A program made the translations under genes and the position numbers. The notes below the pieces were generated by a model that saw only the letters and a program-made list of their open reading frames with translations, had not been told where the DNA came from and did not search any database. This document shows positions 57,087 to 64,000 of a stretch of 64,000 bases of DNA, piece after piece (positions within the stretch are counted from its first letter, which is position 1; every line of letters begins with the position of its first letter). Origin of the DNA: Roseovarius sp. M141 (GTDB lineage Bacteria > Pseudomonadota > Alphaproteobacteria > Rhodobacterales > Rhodobacteraceae); contig NZ_VCNH01000008.1 in NCBI RefSeq assembly GCF_024355225.1, positions 124,001 to 188,000 on the forward strand, written 5' to 3'.

Positions 57087-57809
57087 TCAGCCCGCCTCGG
57101 CCAGTTCGTCGCGATGCGCGGCGACCAGATCGGCCATCGAATGGAACATCATGTCATAGCTGGGCATATCGCCGGGGTCCATCGTGGCGCCGAACCCGTC
57201 CTTGTCGTGGCGCCGATAGATCCAACAATTTGCCAGCCCATGCCGATTGGCCGGGGCATGGTCGTGAAACATGCTTTCGGCGGTGTGCAGGATATCGCCC
57301 GGCGACAGCCCCAGCCGCGCGGCCTGCACCAGCATGTAATCGAAGTTGCGCGAGTCCGGCTTGTAGCTGCCGATATCCTCGGCGACGTAGCTGGCCACGA
57401 AGGGCGTGCCCAGCTTGGCATCACTAAACGCGAAACTGGCATTGTCGACATTGGACAGCACGATCAGCTTGAAGTGGTCCCTGAGATAGGCCAGCGCGTC
57501 GGCGCTATCGGCAAAGGCCGGCCAATGCTGGACCGAGCGGCCGTAAACCTGCGCCTCCTGCCATGTCGCGCGCAAGCCCCACTCCTCGGCCAGCCGCTTA
57601 TAGACGGTCGCCAGAACGTCGCGATAGTCCTTGCCGGGGGTGAGGCGCTGGCAGGTGCTCTCGTGATGAGCATGCGCCTCCAGTATGGCGTCGCGGGGCA
57701 GGTTCAGCTGATCGGTCAGCGGCGCAAGCCCCGCGATCATCCCGCTTTCCCAGTCAATCAGCGTACCATAGACGTCAAAGCTCAACGCCTTGTAATCACT
57801 CAGCTTCAT
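57087..57809 (-). CDS. HAD-superfamily hydrolase, haloacid dehalogenase type II-like
   Basis: Haloacid-dehalogenase-like hydrolase of 240 residues. The nucleophile aspartate is D11 in SFDVYGTLIDWESG; motif II serine in VLSNVDNASF (near 115-124) and motif III lysine in IGSYKPDSRNF (near 148-158) are present. The segment where true L-2-haloacid dehalogenases carry SxNxxD reads HTAESMFHDHAPAN (near 172-185), so dehalogenase activity is doubtful and a phosphatase or related activity is possible. It is embedded between the substrate-binding protein and the permease genes of an ABC importer, suggesting it processes the imported compound. Confidence 0.82.
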   Translation of the reverse strand: MKLSDYKALSFDVYGTLIDWESGMIAGLAPLTDQLNLPRDAILEAHAHHESTCQRLTPGKDYRDVLATVYKRLAEEWGLRATWQEAQVYGRSVQHWPAFADSADALAYLRDHFKLIVLSNVDNASFAFSDAKLGTPFVASYVAEDIGSYKPDSRNFDYMLVQAARLGLSPGDILHTAESMFHDHAPANRHGLANCWIYRRHDKDGFGATMDPGDMPSYDMMFHSMADLVAAHRDELAEAG

Positions 57810-57844
57810 ATCAAGTTTCCCTTTTGGGGCTACAACCAGCAGCC

Positions 57845-59113
57845 CTACAGCGGCTGCTGCGTATAATCCACCTCGTCCGGATAAAGCGATTCGTCGATGG
57901 TGGTGGTATGCACCCGCACCAGCCGCCCGTCCTCGACACGGCTGATATATTGCTGCCCGAACACCTGGTGCGTGCGCCCGTTGAACCGCATCGGGCCCTG
58001 CGGATAGGCCCGGCTGTGCGGCATATCGCCCAGCGCTTCGGTCGCTTCGATCAGCGCGGCGCGGTCCTGCGGCCCGCGATAGCCTGCGGCCTCCATTCCC
58101 GCCTTGATCGCGTGCAGCGTGACCCAGCAGCCGAACATATGCCCGTAGGCCGACACGTCGCTCGGGTCCTCGATGGCGGCGCCATGTGCATCCACCCCCA
58201 CCGCGGCGCGATAGAATGCCTCGTCCTCGGTCTCGTCCGGCTGGGCGTCGCGGCACATCCCCTCCCAGAAATAGGTGCCTTCCAGAAATTCCAGACCGGG
58301 GCTGGTGATATCCACTGCCTCCAGAGAATCGATGAACCCGAACAGCGCAGGCGCCGACGGGCCGAAAAATTCGCCCAGTTCCTTGACGAACGTCAGCACC
58401 GACGGCCCGACCATCACATGATACAGAACCTCGGTTTCGCGCGGTATCTTGGGGAAATAGCGGGTGAACGACGTTTCATTCGGCGGGATCGCGATATGCG
58501 CCAGCACCTCGCCGCCCTGCGCCTCGATCGCTTGGGTAAAGAAATCGCGGTGGTTATGCCCGAACGCAAAATCGGCGAAAATCATCGTCACTTTCTTGCC
58601 CAGATTTTCCGCCACGAAGGGCGCCATCGCCAGAACCTGGCTTTTCACATCGGTGATACCGGGCTGAAGCGTGTAGCGGTTGAGCATCCCGCTGGCCACG
58701 TGATGCCCCTCGGACACCACGAAATAAGGCAGCTTCAGCTCGCCCGCGCGCGGAGCCGATCCGATCACGACATGGGAAAACAGAGTGCCGTAGGCCACGT
58801 CGCAGCCATGCTGGTTGGCGAATTTCTCGACCACTTCGGCGCCACGCTTGGGGTTGGTGCCGTCATCCTCGGCGACCATTTCCACCATGCGGCCATTGAT
58901 GCCACCGCCCTCGTTGATCAACTTGACCGCAGCGTTTGTAGTCCGGTCGTACCAGCGCCCGTAGGCCGCGCCAATGCCGGTGCGATGCACCTGAAACCCG
59001 ATCTTGATCGGCTCGACCGTCTGCGCATGGGTATAGCGCGCCCACAGCGGCAGCGCCGCAGCGCCCCCTGCCAAAGTGGTCAGCGCCCCGCGCCGTGTCA
59101 TACCCTTGGTCAT
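57845..59113 (-). CDS. ABC transporter substrate-binding protein, Tat-exported, peripl-BP type
   Basis: Periplasmic solute-binding protein of 422 residues (LivJ/LivK-like, Leu-rich peripl_BP_6 fold). The N-terminus MTKGMTRRGALTTLAGGAAA has a twin-arginine motif, so it probably folds in the cytoplasm and leaves by Tat. Binding-domain features are IKIGFQVHRTGIGAAYGRWY (near 36-55) and VAEDDGTNPKRGAEVVEKF (near 80-98). First gene of the six-gene importer operon; ATG at 59113 has AGGAGA upstream. The ligand is unknown; amide, urea or amino acid importers are all possible. Confidence 0.88.
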   Translation of the reverse strand: MTKGMTRRGALTTLAGGAAALPLWARYTHAQTVEPIKIGFQVHRTGIGAAYGRWYDRTTNAAVKLINEGGGINGRMVEMVAEDDGTNPKRGAEVVEKFANQHGCDVAYGTLFSHVVIGSAPRAGELKLPYFVVSEGHHVASGMLNRYTLQPGITDVKSQVLAMAPFVAENLGKKVTMIFADFAFGHNHRDFFTQAIEAQGGEVLAHIAIPPNETSFTRYFPKIPRETEVLYHVMVGPSVLTFVKELGEFFGPSAPALFGFIDSLEAVDITSPGLEFLEGTYFWEGMCRDAQPDETEDEAFYRAAVGVDAHGAAIEDPSDVSAYGHMFGCWVTLHAIKAGMEAAGYRGPQDRAALIEATEALGDMPHSRAYPQGPMRFNGRTHQVFGQQYISRVEDGRLVRVHTTTIDESLYPDEVDYTQQPL

Positions 59114-59293
59114 CGCACCTATCTCCTGATCCATCCGCGATGCACCCTGCGAAGCGGCGCGGCGCTTGTCCAGTTCTTTACGTGGAACGCGGCGATTTGC
59201 AGCGCATTGAGGGCACTGGACTGGGCGCTGATTCCGGCTTTTTCTTGGTTAAAATACCCAAATCCCAACGCCTGACTTGGTTGAAGGCGTTAC
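59114..59293. other. Intergenic region upstream of the ABC importer operon
   Basis: About 180 bases without a recognisable gene. A small hairpin ACGCCT/AGGCGT (around 59269-59291) is present. It must contain the importer promoter on the minus strand, but I see no convincing -35/-10 pair. Confidence 0.4.
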
Positions 59294-59494
59294 TTATCTG
59301 GCGAAAACCCGGTTATTCATCCGATCGGGCCAGATCCGGCTGAATCGGAAAAGATTGCTGAATAGCCGCGGAAAATGGCGCGGCGTCGCGCCCTCGCCAT
59401 ACATCATCTCAATCATCTCCTGTGCGGCCACTTCCGGGGTCATCCTGAACGACCGGCTGACGCCGGTAGGACCGTCGATGACGATTTCCGCCGC
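59294..59494 (-). pseudogene. Coding-like remnant or small ORF downstream of DUF1365
   Basis: Directly after the DUF1365 stop, the same frame stays open for 66 codons to a TAA (59296-59294). Third positions are GC-rich, as in real genes here, and the translation is protein-like, with MTPEVAAQEMIEMMYGEG (from an internal ATG at 59443) and ending WPDRMNNRVFAR. No Shine-Dalgarno or upstream start supports a full gene. From memory it resembles the C-terminus of short-chain dehydrogenases linked to FAD oxidoreductase-DUF1365 clusters, but this is weak. Either a 49-residue small protein or the tail of a gene lost by deletion. Confidence 0.35.
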
Positions 59495-60253
59495 TCAACG
59501 CGATACCTCGCGCTCCGGCGGCTCGGGGCGGGGGCGGTATTTGGCGCCTTTCCACCATAGTTTCAGCGCCTGCCAGTGGATCAGCGCCAGTACCCGACGC
59601 GAGCCCAAGGGCCGGCGCAACATCGCGCGCAGCAGACCGCGATTGCTGAGCGGGCGTCGCGGCCCGACCAGCGTGGCAGTCAACCCGCCATCGCCGCCGG
59701 TCATATCGATCCAGATCCCGATCCGGTCAGCGCGAATGTCAAAGCGGAATCCATACCCGCCATCGACCTGCTGAAACGGCGATACGTGGAACATCTTGGC
59801 CGCGCGCAAGCGATCACTGGCCTCGATGACAGACCCATCTTCCTTGTGACACAGGTAGCTGTGCCTATCCCCGAACGTATTGCTGACCTCGGCAATGACC
59901 TGCCGCAACCCACCGGTCGCATCGCGGCACAGCCAGAACGACACCGGGTTGAATACATGCCCGAGGAGGCGGGGTTGCGCCAGCAGCTCAATCCGCGAAG
60001 GTGAGGGCAGTTGGTATTCCTCCAGCACCTGCCGCACCCATGCCGACCCGATACCGTGCCCAGGCGCGCCGCCATGGTCGCGATCATGCAGGCTGACCAG
60101 CCCGGCGCCGTTGCGGGAAAAAAGGCGCGGCGCGGCGGGCGCGGGATCTTCGGCGTCCAGCAGCACGTAGTCGATGGAATAGCGAAACGCGTTGCGCACC
60201 GCCCCCTTGCGCCCGTGCCAGGTGTGACCTGCAATATGATCAACCCGGCTCAT
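59495..60253 (-). CDS. DUF1365 protein
   Basis: DUF1365 family protein (252 residues). Conserved pieces are GHTWHGRKGAVRNAFRYSID (near 9-28), LLAQPRLLGHVFNPVSFWLC (near 93-112) and VSNTFGDRHSYLCH (near 123-136). The family is found next to FAD amine-oxidase-like and cyclopropane-synthase-like genes in sigma-E regulons and in furan/branched fatty acid gene clusters of alphaproteobacteria. ATG at 60253 overlaps the FAD gene stop by four bases. The usual cyclopropane-synthase-like partner is not present downstream. Confidence 0.88.
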   Translation of the reverse strand: MSRVDHIAGHTWHGRKGAVRNAFRYSIDYVLLDAEDPAPAAPRLFSRNGAGLVSLHDRDHGGAPGHGIGSAWVRQVLEEYQLPSPSRIELLAQPRLLGHVFNPVSFWLCRDATGGLRQVIAEVSNTFGDRHSYLCHKEDGSVIEASDRLRAAKMFHVSPFQQVDGGYGFRFDIRADRIGIWIDMTGGDGGLTATLVGPRRPLSNRGLLRAMLRRPLGSRRVLALIHWQALKLWWKGAKYRPRPEPPEREVSR

Positions 60254-61539
60254 GCCGCCGCCAACGCTCCGCGCGCGCAAATCGCGTCGGCGATATCGAT
60301 GGCACTGCCCAGCCCGTCCTCGTGAAAACCGTTTTTCATCCACGCCCCGCAGAACCATGTCGACCGCGCGCCATTCATCGCGGCAATCTGTCCCTGCGCC
60401 GCCAGCGCCGCGCGATCATACACCGGATGGCGCAGCGTGACACGGTCATGAATCAGATCCTCGCGGATGTTGCGCGCCGTGTTCAGCGTGACGAAATGCG
60501 GATCATTCAGCGGGATCGGTTGCAGTTTGTTCATCCAATAGGTCAGATCGATGCGATTATGGGCCTTGCCCCTCTCTTCGGTGTAGTTCCAGGACGACCA
60601 GACAGCGCGGCGCCGCGGCATCACCGACGGATCGGAGTGCAGCACGATATCGTTGGGCTGGTAGGCGATCGCGCCCAGCAGGCGCGCCTCATCCGGGGTG
60701 GGATCGGCCAGCAAGCGCAGTGAATCGTCCGAATGGGTGGCCATGATGACATCATCGAACCGCTCCCAATCGCCGCGTGCCTTGATTTCGACGCCGCCGG
60801 GGAACCGCCGCACGGCCTGCACGGGGCACCCGGTACGCAGCCGCGCGCCAAGGCGGCGCAAATGCGCCTCAAGCCGCTGGACATATTGCGTCGATCCGCC
60901 CTGAACCGTGTACCACTGGTGCTGGCCTGCATACCCGAGCAGCGCGTGATTCTCGAAAAACCGCATCATCGTCTCGGCCGGGAAATCCATGATCCTTTCG
61001 GTCGGCGTCGACCAGATCGCACCGGACAGCGGCAGCAGGTAATAGTCGCGAAACCACGGCCCCAAACGTAACTGCACCAGCAGATCGCCGATGGTCATAT
61101 CAGCGCCTTGGGCTGCGCCCACCGCACGGGCGTTAAAGTGGAAGATATCGCGCAACATCCGCAAATATGCCGGACGCGCCACGTTGCGCCACTGCGCAAA
61201 GGCCGCTCCGGCGCCCGCCAGCCCATACTCGAGCCGCCCGCCGTCGATCGACGCGGCAAAGCTCATGTTGCTGGGCACCACCGGCACGTCCAATTGCTCA
61301 AACAGGTCGGCCAAATGCGGGTAATTGGCATAATTGAACACGATGAACCCGGTATCCACCGGCTGATCACCGTTCTTTCCGGCCATGATGGTACGCGCAT
61401 GTCCGCCAAGTCGCGGCTCGGCCTCATAGAGGGTGACGTCGTGGATTTCGGACAGCCTGTGCGCCGCGCCCATCCCCGAAATGCCCGCACCGATTATTGC
61501 AATCTTGCGCCGCGCGGCGGGCTGTAGCTCGAATGGCAT
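60250..61539 (-). CDS. FAD-dependent oxidoreductase (amine oxidase-like)
   Basis: NAD(P)/FAD-binding protein of 429 residues. The dinucleotide fold is IAIIGAGISGMGAAHRLSEI (near 13-32) followed by YEAEPRLGGHARTI; the C-terminal FAD-contacting region includes TWFCGAWMKNGFHEDGLGSA (near 396-415). Members beside DUF1365 are targets of sigma-E in Rhodobacter and are implicated in singlet-oxygen defence and modified fatty acid synthesis. Start ATG at 61539 is favoured; an in-frame ATG at 61605 would add 22 basic residues. Divergent from rpoE-chrR across about 220 bases. Confidence 0.88.
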   Translation of the reverse strand: MPFELQPAARRKIAIIGAGISGMGAAHRLSEIHDVTLYEAEPRLGGHARTIMAGKNGDQPVDTGFIVFNYANYPHLADLFEQLDVPVVPSNMSFAASIDGGRLEYGLAGAGAAFAQWRNVARPAYLRMLRDIFHFNARAVGAAQGADMTIGDLLVQLRLGPWFRDYYLLPLSGAIWSTPTERIMDFPAETMMRFFENHALLGYAGQHQWYTVQGGSTQYVQRLEAHLRRLGARLRTGCPVQAVRRFPGGVEIKARGDWERFDDVIMATHSDDSLRLLADPTPDEARLLGAIAYQPNDIVLHSDPSVMPRRRAVWSSWNYTEERGKAHNRIDLTYWMNKLQPIPLNDPHFVTLNTARNIREDLIHDRVTLRHPVYDRAALAAQGQIAAMNGARSTWFCGAWMKNGFHEDGLGSAIDIADAICARGALAAA

Positions 61540-61629
61540 AAGGCGGTGAATCCATTTTTCTTGTTTGTTCAGGGGTCTACGCGGCGGGACGTGTTTCGGA
61601 TGCATATTATTTTTTTTACGCGGTCAGTG

Positions 61630-61659
61630 TGATCCAATCGCACCTGTCCAGCGTAAGAA
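61630..61659 (+). promoter_or_regulatory. Sigma-E (RpoE) promoter of rpoE-chrR
   Basis: -35 TGATCC (61630-61635), 18-base spacer, -10 TAAGAA (61654-61659). This matches the known Rhodobacter sigma-E consensus TGATCC-N18-TAAG(A/C) exactly and gives positive autoregulation of the operon. Transcription would start near 61667, leaving a leader of about 95-120 bases. Confidence 0.92.
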
Positions 61660-61765
61660 TTGCATGATTTGCACAATTGACACTGGCCACCATGACTTGG
61701 CATCTTTCATTGGCGCGTCTGAGAGCGCACCCGCAACCCGATGCCGATTGCCTGGCGTCATGCCC

Positions 61766-62341
61766 ATGCAAAAGTCAGGAATTCGCCACGTGTCCGCCAA
61801 CAGGCAAAGCGAAAACAGCCGCTGGACCGCCTGCATCGCGCGCATCCGCGACGACGCGGACGAGGCCGCATTTGCCGATCTTTTCGCCCATTTCGCGCCG
61901 CGCATCAAAGGCTACCTGATCAAATCGGGCGCCAGCGCAACATTGGCCGAGGAATGCGCGCAGGACGTGATGGCGACGCTGTGGCAAAAGGCGCATCAGT
62001 TCGACCCTTCGCGCGCCAGCCCCGCCACCTGGATCTTTACCATCGCGCGCAACCGGCGCATTGACGCGCTGCGCAAATCCCGCCGCCCCCAACCAGAGGA
62101 AATTGACTGGACCCCCGAGGCGCCGCCGGACCAGGCAGATGTCCTGGCGCTGGAACAGGCCAGCGAAGATCTGACCCGGGCCATAGCCGCACTGCCAGTC
62201 AAGCAGAAGACGCTGATCGAAGCCGCATATTTCCACGACCTCAGCCATTCCGAAATCGCCGATCAGACGGGCCTGCCGCTCGGCACGATCAAATCCCGCA
62301 TTAGACTGGCGCTGGACCGTTTGCGCCACGCGATGAATTGA
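61766..62341 (+). CDS. rpoE: ECF sigma factor RpoE (singlet-oxygen responsive)
   Basis: ECF (ECF11-type) sigma factor of about 191 residues. Region 2 has AHFAPRIKGYLIKSGASATL and ATWIFTIARNRRIDALRKS; region 4 ends with LPLGTIKSRIRLALDRLRHA, very close to Rhodobacter sphaeroides RpoE. The start is uncertain: ATGs at 61760 and 61766 have no clear ribosome site, while GTG at 61790 has AGGA nine bases upstream. The anti-sigma gene chrR follows after eight bases. Its own sigma-E promoter lies at 61630-61659. Confidence 0.92.
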   Translation: MQKSGIRHVSANRQSENSRWTACIARIRDDADEAAFADLFAHFAPRIKGYLIKSGASATLAEECAQDVMATLWQKAHQFDPSRASPATWIFTIARNRRIDALRKSRRPQPEEIDWTPEAPPDQADVLALEQASEDLTRAIAALPVKQKTLIEAAYFHDLSHSEIADQTGLPLGTIKSRIRLALDRLRHAMN

Positions 62342-62349
62342 AGACAGCC

Positions 62350-62994
62350 ATGACACAGACCATTCAACACCACCTGACTGATGCCCTGCTGATGGCCTAT
62401 TCCGCCGGCACCCTGCCCGAGGCGTTCAACCTGACCATCGCCGCGCACATCACCATGTGCGATACCTGCCGCGCGCATCTGGGCGCGTTCGACAGCATCG
62501 GCGGCGCATTGCTGGCAGGTCAGGACAGCGCCCCGATGGCAAAGGGTAGTCTGCAAGCCTGCCTGGCTGCGGCCAAGGCGGGGCGCCCCGCGCTCGCCGC
62601 GCCGCAATGCCGCAGCGTCCTGCCCGCGCCGTTGCTCAGCTATATCGGCGGCGATCTTCAGGACGTCAAATGGCGCCCTGTCGGCATGGGGATCCGTCAG
62701 GCGATCCTGCCCACGGATGGGCGCGCGACGGCACGCCTGCTGTATATCCCTGCCGGAAGCGCCGTGCCGGATCACGGCCATCGCGGAATGGAAATGACGC
62801 TGGTCCTGCAAGGCGCCTTTGCGGATGATACAGCGCGCTTTGCCAAGGGCGACATTGAGATCGCGGACGAAGATCTGGATCATACTCCGGTCGCCGACAT
62901 CGGCGCTGATTGCATTTGCCTTGCCGCGACCGACGCACCGCTCAGGTTTCGGGGGTTGATACCGCGCATCGCGCAGCCTTTCCTGCGGATCTGA
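62350..62994 (+). CDS. chrR: Zinc anti-sigma factor ChrR
   Basis: Anti-sigma factor for RpoE (214 residues). N-terminal zinc anti-sigma domain with H33-x3-C37-x2-C40 (HITMCDTC) and H7/H8; C-terminal cupin with H142, H144, E148 and H178, each one residue off the metal-binding H141, H143, E147 and H177 of Rhodobacter ChrR. Singlet oxygen or peroxides disturb the complex and release RpoE. Start ATG at 62350 is nine bases after the rpoE stop. Confidence 0.95.
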   Translation: MTQTIQHHLTDALLMAYSAGTLPEAFNLTIAAHITMCDTCRAHLGAFDSIGGALLAGQDSAPMAKGSLQACLAAAKAGRPALAAPQCRSVLPAPLLSYIGGDLQDVKWRPVGMGIRQAILPTDGRATARLLYIPAGSAVPDHGHRGMEMTLVLQGAFADDTARFAKGDIEIADEDLDHTPVADIGADCICLAATDAPLRFRGLIPRIAQPFLRI

Positions 62995-63160
62995 ATCCGG
63001 GCCAGACACATGGATCAACAAGCGGCATCTATTTGATCTGCAATAGAATTTTAGTATTTACAGAACGATGAAAGCCCTTTGGGGGTATTCGTTCTTCTTG
63101 CACAAAATATCCTCGCCGAAGGCATAAGATCTCTTTTGGCAAAGCGGTCGCGCCCTGTTG

Positions 63161-63553
63161 TCAGACGCCGACGTCCGGCCCCGGACAGGATAGCGGCTGC
63201 GCGCTGCGCTCGACTTCATAAAGCTCGTCCAGTGCAAGATCGTTGGCGAATTGGGCGATCAGGCCATCGGTGCCGTGCCGAAAGCTCCAGCATTGCGGAT
63301 CAGGCTCCAAGTCGTAGACAAAGCAGATCAGATCTCCACGTTCGTACCATTCACCCTCCAGGCACCGGCCATCCAGAAAGGACCAGCGCACCCGGCGGCC
63401 CTCCATGTATTGCTCGGCGCCGTAGGGCGTGCCCATGCTGCCGTAAACGAAGGTTTGACCGCGTGTGTAGGCGTCGAACTGCTCCGCCGTCAGGCGGTCC
63501 TCGGCCGAGGCCGGGGCAGCAATCATGCAACAGGCAAGTACGAGGGTGCGCAT
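63161..63553 (-). CDS. Small secreted protein of unknown function
   Basis: 130-residue protein with a clear signal peptide (about 1-18, APASA-ED) and a mature part containing four cysteines, LTAEQFDAYTRGQTFVYG (near 21-38) and RWSFLDGRCLEGEWYERGD (near 56-74). I do not recognise the family with confidence, but the pattern suggests a periplasmic protein with disulfides. No partner gene nearby; it converges on chrR across 166 bases and sits directly downstream of the alkB remnant. Confidence 0.7.
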   Translation of the reverse strand: MRTLVLACCMIAAPASAEDRLTAEQFDAYTRGQTFVYGSMGTPYGAEQYMEGRRVRWSFLDGRCLEGEWYERGDLICFVYDLEPDPQCWSFRHGTDGLIAQFANDLALDELYEVERSAQPLSCPGPDVGV

Positions 63554-63597
63554 CAGGCAATCTTGCCACAAGCACAGGGGCGCTGGCCAGCGATGTT

Positions 63598-64000
63598 TCA
63601 CGTCGCGCCCGGCGGCGGCGCCCAATTGTCCACGCGCCGATGAGCGCTGGCGTGGTGCCCGACCAGCAGGCTGGTATAGACCAACCGGCCCAGCAGACGG
63701 GCCGCGCGCGCGGGCTTGTGAATCACACTCTGCGCTACCGGATGCGCGATCTGACCAAAGATCAGCGCAGCCGCGAGCGCCAGCAGGATGAAAGGGACAC
63801 TTCCGAGAAGGGCCAGAATGGCACGGCTGCGGGAAAGTCGCCGTCCCCCTCCGTATCGTCGCGCGCAACGGCAGACAACAGCCGATCCAGCGCAGTAACC
63901 AGAACGGTCATGTACACGACCGCCAACGTCGGCCATGGGCCGCCAATCATAGCGCCCAGCGCAATCAACCCCGCAGGCGCAAGCGTGGCGCAGTAGAAAA
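63598..64000 (-). pseudogene. alkB: Degenerate alkane 1-monooxygenase (alkB-like), truncated
   Basis: Two frames together resemble AlkB. From the window edge one frame encodes an AlkB-type N-terminus (ALGAMIGGPWPTLAVVYMTV, then LDRLLSAV). After a frameshift near 63835 the other frame continues with IFGQIAHPVAQSVIHKPARA and LLGRLVYTSLLVGHHASAHR. In intact AlkB these carry the iron-binding histidine boxes HELIHK and HHxxAHxxVHH; here they read QSVIHK and HHASAHRRVDN, so ligands are lost. A stop at 63598 removes the last third, including the third box. The start lies beyond the window. Confidence 0.75.

Noticed and set aside
61540..61629. Second sigma-E promoter facing the FAD oxidoreductase gene
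   Set aside because: Best minus-strand candidate (GCATCC-N18-TAGACC) differs at too many key positions from TGATCC-N18-TAAG.
63068..63127. 19-codon ORF in the AT-rich gap after chrR
   Set aside because: No ribosome site and no promoter or terminator; probably chance.

Overview
The window is GC-rich, densely packed chromosomal DNA of an alphaproteobacterium, most likely a member of the Rhodobacteraceae (Roseobacter/Rhodobacter group). The pointers are a ChrR/sigma-E singlet-oxygen module with a textbook sigma-E promoter, an lptC-lptA-lptB-hpf-ptsN block without rpoN, a rsmB-heparinase-purH-lspA-BamF(DUF3035)-M16-M16 block, and the rbfA-truB-rpsO-pnp neighbourhood. No rRNA, tRNA, CRISPR array, insertion sequence or prophage was seen. 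Almost everything reads as core or housekeeping genome, with a few inserted or decaying accessory genes.

Layout. 0-2 kb: end of an unknown gene and a two-domain sulfotransferase. 2-6.4 kb (minus): RNase D, the LPS-export genes lptC/A/B, ribosome hibernation factor, PtsN, then ArfB. 6.4-9 kb: a small predicted transcript encoding an 18-residue peptide, mepA and an MFS transporter. 9-20 kb (plus): yggT, recQ, yaaA, a PAN-domain alpha-2-macroglobulin and its partner pbpC, converging on rpe. 20.6-27 kb: a thioesterase, a CueR-controlled copA-cueR pair, trkH and a TPP-dependent decarboxylase-like enzyme. 27-30.7 kb: aroC, ald with a divergent Lrp-type regulator, and a DUF998 membrane protein. 30.8-38.5 kb (minus): rbfA, a DUF2233 protein, truB, DUF1643, an RTX protein, rpsO and pnp; an alpha/beta hydrolase on the opposite strand separates rpsO from pnp. 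38.6-45.9 kb: dapB, a STAS-less SulP carrier, an aminotransferase, a TPP-riboswitch thiMED operon, an SDHAF4-like small protein and rsmB. 46-53.8 kb (plus): heparinase II/III, purH, lspA, a BamF-like lipoprotein, an M16 peptidase pair and a cupin. 53.8-59.1 kb (minus): a six-gene branched-chain-amino-acid-type ABC importer operon containing a HAD hydrolase. 59.3-63 kb: FAD oxidoreductase and DUF1365 genes, divergent from rpoE-chrR. 63.1-64 kb: a small secreted protein and a broken alkB-like gene running off the window.

How they work together. The strongest functional groups are LPS export (lptCAB), copper detoxification (copA-cueR, with the MerR-type promoter starting inside the previous gene's stop codon), thiamine salvage (thiMED under a TPP riboswitch whose leader can plausibly fold so as to hide the ribosome site), alanine catabolism (ald with its own Lrp-family regulator), envelope biogenesis (lspA, BamF-like protein, M16 pair, A2M-PBP1C) and the sigma-E/ChrR photo-oxidative stress module beside an FAD oxidoreductase-DUF1365 pair.

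The best leads for novelty are the small-peptide transcript upstream of arfB, a coding-like remnant downstream of DUF1365, the alkB pseudogene with destroyed histidine boxes, the gene inserted between rpsO and pnp, and the HAD hydrolase inside the ABC importer operon. No large undescribed multi-gene system is evident.
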